Shown in pieces: positions 53,401-62,400 of a stretch of 64,000 nucleotides of DNA (its first letter is position 1; the number at the start of each line of letters is the position of its first letter). The notes beneath the pieces are model-generated. The model did not search any database. It saw only the letters and a program-made list of their open reading frames with translations, and was not told the origin of the DNA. The DNA comes from Nemopilema nomurai (lineage: Eukaryota; Cnidaria; Scyphozoa; Rhizostomeae; Rhizostomatidae): assembly GCA_003864495.1 (NCBI GenBank), contig PEDN01001353.1, positions 372,001-436,000 of the forward strand. Direction: 5' to 3'. Position numbers and translations under genes: made by a program.

Positions 53401-56400
53401 CTCGAGATACAGCAACCATGACTTCTTAATGTCGCGTGATGTGGCAAGTTTGATGCGGTTGACGTTTAAAATGCAATCATTTGATATTAAAGTGTGTCGT
53501 TTTCACTCCTACATCCTTCGTAGTAATTAAGGTATGTGCGGGTTTGAGCATGTAGCAATATACTAAAATTTAAGTTCCTGGGCGAAGACCAAGAAGAGTG
53601 CTCCTCAAGGATCAATCCTCGGCCCTTTACTTAAAAACGCGCACATCAAAGATTTCCGCTCCAATAAACACACAGTAGCACCTTGCTTTCATATGGCAAT
53701 GGGAGGTAACAAATAGTTCACACAAATGTTGTGGCACTTTTGGATCTCAAAGCGAGGCTGGCGCAAAATGTTTGTTGGCTGATATTGAATTGGCAAAAAG
53801 ATTTTTCGTAAATTTGGGCTTAAATGTGGAATTTAAAACACTGCAACATGGAAGGTTTCAATTTTTTCTTAAACAGTTCAGCACTGCTTTTATTATTGAG
53901 AAGGTTAGTCCAGTTTTCAATACGTTCACCAATAAGTTCGGTCGGTATTGAACAAAACTACACATGTGGAGCTTCGAATTACGCTCGTTACCTTTTTCTT
54001 CAAGACGCATAGTAGGCCACGACTTTGGGCGCCTTTATTTGAGAAGTATGATTACCTAAAGTTTTTGTTGGGTATGATTTCCAACCCGATTTCTACGCGG
54101 GCGACTGAAGCAGACCTGAACTATTAATTTCGGTGTTACGCACCCGTAGATTCAACAACACTGATTTGTCCTCTTGGAAAACATTCTCGCACAACGGATA
54201 ATGAAGCAAAGCAGCATCCTCGCACTTAATTTCCTGTTTATGCGAACCAATACTGCCAACGCAGCTTTTCCCATTTCTTCGCGCAAAGTCAAACATGATT
54301 CGCGGTTGTAATCCAAGGAGCAAACTGCTTCCCCCGTCTTCCAGCGGGCTTTAATAGACTAAATTTGTCGAAACTAACAAGCCAAAGACATATAGGCACT
54401 TTCTATAGAGTTGTTACCGAAATCTCATCTGTGGTGAATGGGATGCAGATTTTCACTAGTTTGCAACGTGTTTGAGGCTAGTCGGAACAATTGCGGACAA
54501 CTTTGTCGACCTCCGGGTTAAAGCGAAGGGATGTGCATGGAAGGGCTATGCAGAATTGTGTTAAGGAGATTCATATGGCCAATGGGTGCGTATTTCCTCT
54601 CACTTTCTCGCACTTGCGTCTCGAGCAGCGCGCAACTCCAGCATTGAAACAAGTCTTAATGAATTTGACGAGCCTTTGCCATGTGTAGCTGGGATTTGGC
54701 AGGGAACCTTCAAGCGTTTTGTGTTCCAGGTTTGTGAAAAATCAAGGAAGTCTGTTTTGTTTGTATACACCCTTCCCCTTAAGGTTGTGAGCCTGTTTTG
54801 TCTACTCACTTGCCATTAATTGATATAATCCAATCAAGTTCGACATGACTGCAATGAAATAGATTTGATGTGGTATGCATTTTGACTTCCACTGATACGT
54901 CTTATTTTGTATATGTTTCTACATTTTGATAGGTTTTTTCTCTCTTTCTTGATACGTTCTATAGTTGATATTTTCGATAGTTGATATGACGTGTATAATA
55001 TGCTTCTTGTATTGCAAGTTTCAAAACCAGTTCCTCTTCCTAATTTCTCTTAGCATTTAGCCCTATTAACGTTATTGTCGGCATTTAAATCAGTTTTGCT
55101 GGTCAATTTTTCTCATATGTTTAATCCAGTTTGTTTGTTTGCGTTGGTATTTGTGTTTATTGTAATCGATCTGTTGTTTTCACATGTCGTTTCTGCTTCA
55201 GCGTAAACACCGTCCAGCTATTGATTTTTGTTTACATAGTTTATACCGAGTTTGCGCTGCAGTAGATGCTTCTGTGGATCTTCAGTTGCCCAACTCTTAT
55301 CACATCAAATGGATGGCAGTTGTTTGCAATAGAGCCCCTTCGTATCTCATCTTCCTCACAAAGTCATGTCCATTTTCTATGCCCTATTTATCTTGATTTT
55401 TGTACTGAATCTTCTATTCTGTCATTTGAACAGATGCTCTTTGTCTCTGAGTTGATAGTTCTTTGTGGGTTTGAATACATCCAAGATCTCTTCGATGTTT
55501 TAATGTACTATGCTTTCAACTTCACCAGTAGATTATGACTTTGTAGCGCCTAGCTGTGTTGGGGAGTGAAACTGAAGAAGATCCTGAAAAAGTCTGGGAG
55601 AACAAATTAGACTTCTGAAGGAAAAGGGGAATAGACTTCTCAAGGGGTATATAAAGCGTTTTCTCAGCTGCTAGATCTATGAAATCACCTCATGATCGTT
55701 TTCGAATATATTATCAGTGATTGGGAGTTTTCTGCTTCCCTTTTTCTTGTCATCTGCTGCACCATTTGCATAAAAATAAATCGTGTAAATAATTGCTTTT
55801 TCCATTTAGTATTGCATGTGTTCTCCCAAAAATCATGCGCTCGTTTGAAAACACTGCAAATGTTTGCTCTTTTTGCTATATCTGATTATTTGCTCTCGAA
55901 ATTAGTTCCTTGTCGCTTTCAGGGAAGCATGTGGTTTTCTGATTCTCCCAACACAATTTTTTATGTTGTTGTGGGTTTCCTGTACAGCCCTAAGAACAGT
56001 TTTTTTTACTTTTTGCTTAGGTTTATATCGCTTTGAATTTAAGGCTCCCATGTTTGAGAAAGTTTTCTTTCGTGATGAAGGGGAAATAATCTTCCAAATT
56101 GCATCACGAATTTATCGAAATATATTTTTATTTATAAATCGTTATTCCTGCCAGTTTATAGCAACATTTATACTTCTCAAATGCATTTTTATGTATTTGA
56201 TGTTTATTTTTAATCGCTTTCCATGTTATGTAGCTTTTGAGTTGTTGAAAAAATCTTACCTAATTGATAAAAGTTCATAACATCATGACTCCAGCGATTG
56301 TTTTGAATGGGGATGGAGATGCCATATTTCGAAAAAAGCAACTCGTCTCAACCCCTTTTTTATGAACCGATTGGTAATACCGACTCTTTGCAATTTCTAT

Positions 56401-59400
56401 GGATTTGAGATGTTAGAATACTAACATTACCTCAAAAGGATTGCATCGTGCTTGCAATTTTCACTTCATCTTGGCATTCTATGCATCATAGGCATCTAAA
56501 CATTGTCGTGACCGGAAACCCAGAGATCAAGGGGTGATACCACGTGATGCAATGTGATCAGCACATGTCTGTTCTCCACTATTTGTTGTTCCCACGGTAT
56601 CAAATCAGATCTTTTGCAACTTTGAATGTTCGTAAATGCTTCTAGCTCCTTCTCATGGTCCATGTGATTTTTCTTTTCCTTCACGTGAACCAATCATATG
56701 CTACTGAGTGTTACCCTCGTGATCGTCATCGCTTCTTGTTGCTCGGACGGGCGTTCCCTTAGAATAAATTCTTTATCAGGTTTTACGTAGGCTGGGGCTC
56801 CAACTCCTAGGATATGCCTGCTATCAGGCTCTTTTGGAGAAAAACTGGACACTGAATAACATTGGGCCTAAATTATTGTGTCTGCCTGTTCAATGCTTTC
56901 CAAAGCTGTACTTCGGAAATTCCGATGTAATTGTAGATGGAAACGAGCAACCTTCATGGTACCCCTTGCTGATTGCTCTTACGGTTCTTAATCATTGTTT
57001 GCTGTACATGTTGGTGAAATGCCATTGGCTGACCGATGCACTGAGGTTGACATTCGCACTGTCCCAATTGTTACCGAACCACTGCAGCATGTTTTCCTCA
57101 TTTGGCTTTGAACTCAGGATACTCTCCAAAGAATGTGACTAACTCTGCACACTCAGTCGTTTCTTTGCGGCATTGCTCATAACTTTCATGGCCTCTATGA
57201 CGTCACACTGTTTTTCTCTATCCTGCCGACTAGGTTCCAACCCCTTCTTGATCAGAGTTGCCGCACACGAATCAACAGCCTTCCATATTCGACCTCTATC
57301 ACCCCTCGGTTGCTATTTACCCGGTACTTTCCCCCGGAACTTATGCCCGGTTTCTTATTTCATTACTGGACTTGTTTAATTAACTTTACTTTTTATGTAT
57401 TATTTTAATTTTCCGGTTATTCGCAATCTGCTAGCTTACTACCGTCTTACATTATCTGGTGCCGTCTGTAATTATATTTATTTGTTCCGGGAAAATTGGA
57501 ATGAATCCAGTTTAAATTTTCTGGTTTCCTTGCCTTTTGCTTAATGAAATGAGAAGCTCTTGCTTTTCATGTTTAGCCATTTACCTGATTGAATGATCCC
57601 TGATCTAGAATTTCATCAACAGCAAACGACAAAATTCAATTGTCAGTAGGCCGGTTATTAAGCGAATTTTACTTTACCGCTGAAGCTGTTTTTTCCTTTC
57701 CCGTCATTCTCTTGTGAGCAGCGACCGTTGAAAGACACGGAAAAGAAGTTCAATTGAGGGTCTTGGAGTTACAGTAATGGTTTTCGCACTTATTGTTTAT
57801 TGTGCACGAAACTTTTGGCCTATTTTTAACTTGTTTGTAATGCTTTGGCTGTCTTCATTTCAGGGGGCAAGCTGAGCAATGGACACATCCCCAGGGACCA
57901 TGCATCCAGCCTTTCGCCAGAAACCCCCCTGCATGTCAATGTGCATAGCAATTCGCCAGAATTTTCAGACGAGACCAAAGTAGTAGAAGAAGCAAGGTAC
58001 CCCCATTTCAAATTGTTGTAGTCCGTTGCTGCCTGATGTCGATGCGACTCTTTGCGGGGTACATAGATCTCGTTATGATTATTAATATGTTTCGATTCGG
58101 TCCTCCGTACAGTTTTACAGATAAATGGAGAAGTCAATTCATTTAAGAGGAACTAATAAGATTCTCGCCATCTTTCGAGGCTTTTCTCTACGAAGTAGGT
58201 CACAGGTCATGTCTCAGGAAGGGCAACTTTTTTATCAGATTTGATCAGATTTGATATGCCACAAGTGAATCTTTATTCGATTCGAACCCATCCTCTTTTT
58301 CGGGTTCTCGGTTTCTAGAAGCTCAAGGTATGGATACACCAAGAGCTTCTTTTTACTTCCCTCCTTTTTGACTCATTTTGGTTTCGATGACGCTGCAGAG
58401 ATCCACCTAAGTTGTTTCGGTTTCGCAAAATTTTCATTTGGTTTCTATAATCCCCTTTGCTGACTATGTATGCGCTTTCAATTATTTGATGGAAAGAAGG
58501 TTGACACTGTTCCCTAATTCGAAAGTGACGTCACGTCCAAAGTCAAATGTTAAATGCAGCTGTAAAGAATGCGCCATTAAGACCTCAAATCTTTTCTTCG
58601 ACTGGAGGTTTCTCTTGTTTATTCACTCGTAAGTAGGAAACCTCACGAGTCTTTTTGTGCAGAAATGCTTTGTGAAGACTTCTTTTAATAGAGATCCATT
58701 CCTTTGCCAAAAGGTCCATAATGCAGCTATTATTCTTTATTCATTCGATCTCTGTTAGTGCGAATGACCGCCATTCTTACCACAACAAGCATTGCTACAC
58801 AGAATTGATCAGCCATTTTATTAGGTAGATAACCTATAGTGCTAGCGTTTTTCTTTGATTTTCGGCAAATTTCACAAAGGTGTTATGTGCTTTCTATACG
58901 TCTATCTAACTCTATCTAGCGATATTAATTTGATATACTACGAAGGAAATATTAAAAGTTCTACACTTCCCTGTCATTATTGGTCAAGTTTTAATCCAAA
59001 TTTTCAGAATGCGTCACAAAAATGATATGACTCACTTTTGCATTAATTGACCAAATTTAAACTAGATCAAAGCGCTTTTGGAAACTTAATGCATTTAAAG
59101 ATAATTTGCTCAACGATGAATCTGGTCAAAATTGTTCTGCGTTTTCCCGCCAAGTTTCTCATTTTCATTAAATTCTGTTTTTTGAGTCACTCAGTAACAA
59201 ATCGCGCCACTTTCCTTAAGATTTGGGTTTTTCACCCTTTGAAACCTTGTTGCTTGACAGCATTAATTCCCTTCATATCAAACTTTCTCTTGTCTCTCTA
59301 TGTCTTCACCTCTTAATCATTGGTTCTGTATCCACCCCTTTGCTTAAGAATATTTTCCCTTTCTAATTGACTGCTTCCTAAGTTTATAGCAAACGAAGTT

Positions 59401-62400
59401 TTCTCAGATGACTCAGCCTGACTCGAGGGGCATTGTGAACCAAGTTGCCTATATTCATCAAAGTGCCAAGTCATGTCAGTCTACTCCTTTTAACCACTGA
59501 ACGTAAAGCCTGATTGCATCACTAAACTTGTAGTGTTGATTTGTGCCTGGCATATTTGATTTGTGCCTACCCTAGTAGAAAACTTTATTTTCCAAAATCC
59601 TTAAAAATAGCAAACTGGACCTTCCTGTCGAAATTGGTAGCATGCGTTATCTACACCAACAAAAGGTGTTCGCTGGCGATCCATGATTTCAAGTTGCCAA
59701 TAAGAATTTTTGTTTTTACGTGAAAGCTTGAATCGCATGCTATAGCTTGAACAGATGTCGTTAAGATTGTAACAACGTTGATGTTTGCCAGTTATAAATA
59801 TAATGCTTGATTCAGAAAAGTACAAAATAATTTTCGCGCATGCTACCAACAATCTACGCCGCCGCATATTTCCTAAGAAATATCACTCGCATTGATTCCC
59901 GTATATTTTTTGCATACATCAGTTCAACCATTTTTAAGACCGTTGCTGCTTGATACTTACGTCTACCGTCACTTCAATAGAACTTTGCTGTAATGTTTAC
60001 CTGCTGGCCCTTTTTCAGTTTAATCCACTGCAAAGAAAGATTTTGAAACTTGCTAGCACTTAGAATAGAGACAACAAATATTGTGAATCTGGTTTTATTT
60101 TCCAGTGACGTGCGGCCTCGTTCTGACTCAGCATATGGGGGCTCAGTGAAAGGGTCGTCGGTTGCGTCGACTCCGGTGGCAATCAATTCACCAACAGTGC
60201 TGCCCAGCCCTCGTAATGACAACGGAAAGTCTTCAGGACGAGGCAGTCACACTTCGAGTGTCGCAAGCATTGATGACCAGGATTCTTCAGGCTATGCCAG
60301 AATAGAAGACCTCGATGCACTGCGAGAGGCGGCCAAGGCCAAGTATGGTCCTCTTTTTCTGTCATTTTTTTATAACTGTTTCTTTAGCTTTGATTCTTAT
60401 ATTGGATTGGCCTATGTCTTTTTTCAATCACTGTTTTATTGTGTGCCTAATCCCCAAAAATACTTTTTCGTTTCGTCTCTCATGTTCTCAAACACTGTTT
60501 TGTGGTATGTATCATTTTTCAAACCACTTCCTTCAGGTGTTTCGTTTTCTCAAACACTGTTCCGTTTTGCAAATGCTTAATATGTATTAGACTTTTCAAT
60601 TTTTGTTTCTCGCCAAATGGTGGTGCGCTTCTTTTTTCTTGAAAAGACCTTTCTCCCGGTCCGTGCCACCAGGCAAGGTTTTCCATTGCAACAAGCCAGT
60701 GCATATGAAACGTTACAGTTTTCCCTCTTATCTTTGAACGTTGCCTCCTTTTCAGTTATTCTCCGGATGCAAAGAGACACGAAGACGAGGTCGTGCAAGA
60801 GCAAGCGGTAATAGCAGTCTCGCATACAGTGCCTGAGGAGAGTTTTCCGGAGAGGCTGCATAAACGTGTGCCGGAGATACGTAGCAATAAAGATTTGTCT
60901 CTGGCAGTTTACCAAACTAACTATTTGCCCGGACTTTTGAATGGGCAACCGAAGATTCTATCGAATAGTCAAATTGAGCTAGAAGACCGTGTTCAGGATA
61001 GATTGCCAAGGACAGAAGAACGGACTCGGAACATTCCACCGAGCCTAAACCTAGGCACCGACTTGAATCTCAACTTGATTTTACACTCCAACAAATCGGC
61101 ACCTGCAACCTATTCCCAAGACCGGATTCCCAGTCTGCAAAGTCCAAGAAGGTAAGCCGATTTCTTGTCATACCACAATATGGCCTTCATTTACTCTCTT
61201 TTTCAAATCGAGTTTTCCCAATGGCTTGTGGAATTTGTCTGATTATTTGCACTTCAAGCATCAAGTCCCTCCTTTCCCTCTGACAACTTGCGCTTTTTTA
61301 TACGTAATTAGCGGCTGTGGTTCGTAAAATCGATCCACCAGGTTTCACTAACAAAAAGCTTAGAAAATAAGAGGCCTTTATTTACTGGTACTCCTTCTAA
61401 ACAATGCGAGGGATATTGAGGGAGTATCCAGGGGCTTCAAAACTGCAAAATGTTTAGCAGTTGCACGTGCCAAACACATCTCATGGCAATTCACAATAGC
61501 GCTGGGGAGGATTTTAGTTAACTAAAGCCTTGGCCAAACGATTCGATTTTTCACTCGATTTTTATTCTCGACATTTGGTCTGAAAATCGAGCGCAGTGGA
61601 GCATGGATGGCCAAACGATTCGATTTTCCGCTCGATTTTTCACTGGATTTTTTACTCAATTGCCTCTGAAGCCTCTTTCCCATGCCAAAACGCGCCAAAT
61701 CCAAAACTCTGCGATTTAAAATGGCGGCCAAGAAACGCAAAGCTGCTGCCATAATCTTCATCATTTCCCAAAGATGAATCCGATTCAGAGAATTCAGTAA
61801 TTTTATATTCGCCATGTTGCATTCTTGCTTGCTTCGTTTTGTTCATGGCCTTAAAACTTCACCAGCGATCCAAACTTTTACACAATTAAAATGTCTGTCT
61901 TGTCCCCTCGCTGCAAAAATAATTCCCGCGTAGAAACAGGTTATTGCGCATGCGTTCGCTCGACTCGCTCGACAAGGTGGCCAAACGATTCGATTTTCAT
62001 TCGACAACATGTTTTTCACTCGATTTTTTTGATCGCGATCAAACTTCACTCGACATCACTCGACGCCATTCGACTCGCTCGACAAGGTGGCCAAACGACT
62101 CGATTTGTCACTCGATTTCTTGTTGAGTAAAAAATCGAGTGAAAAATCGAATCGTTTGGCCGGGGCTTAATCGTTTGGATTGACAAGGTATTAATAACCA
62201 CTGCAGGGTATTTTCGTTTCGTGCAATTAGCTACTCCCTTTTCTTCGATCCCTTTTTCTTGCTTTATTTCTGTTCAAGCCTGTTTTGGACTACTTACTAC
62301 AGACACTACTACTTCGAATACTCGTAAGAATTCTCTACAGGAGCCAACATAGAACACATTTGTCGAGGATTAATGCTCATTTTTTCTATTTCTAAGTTCA

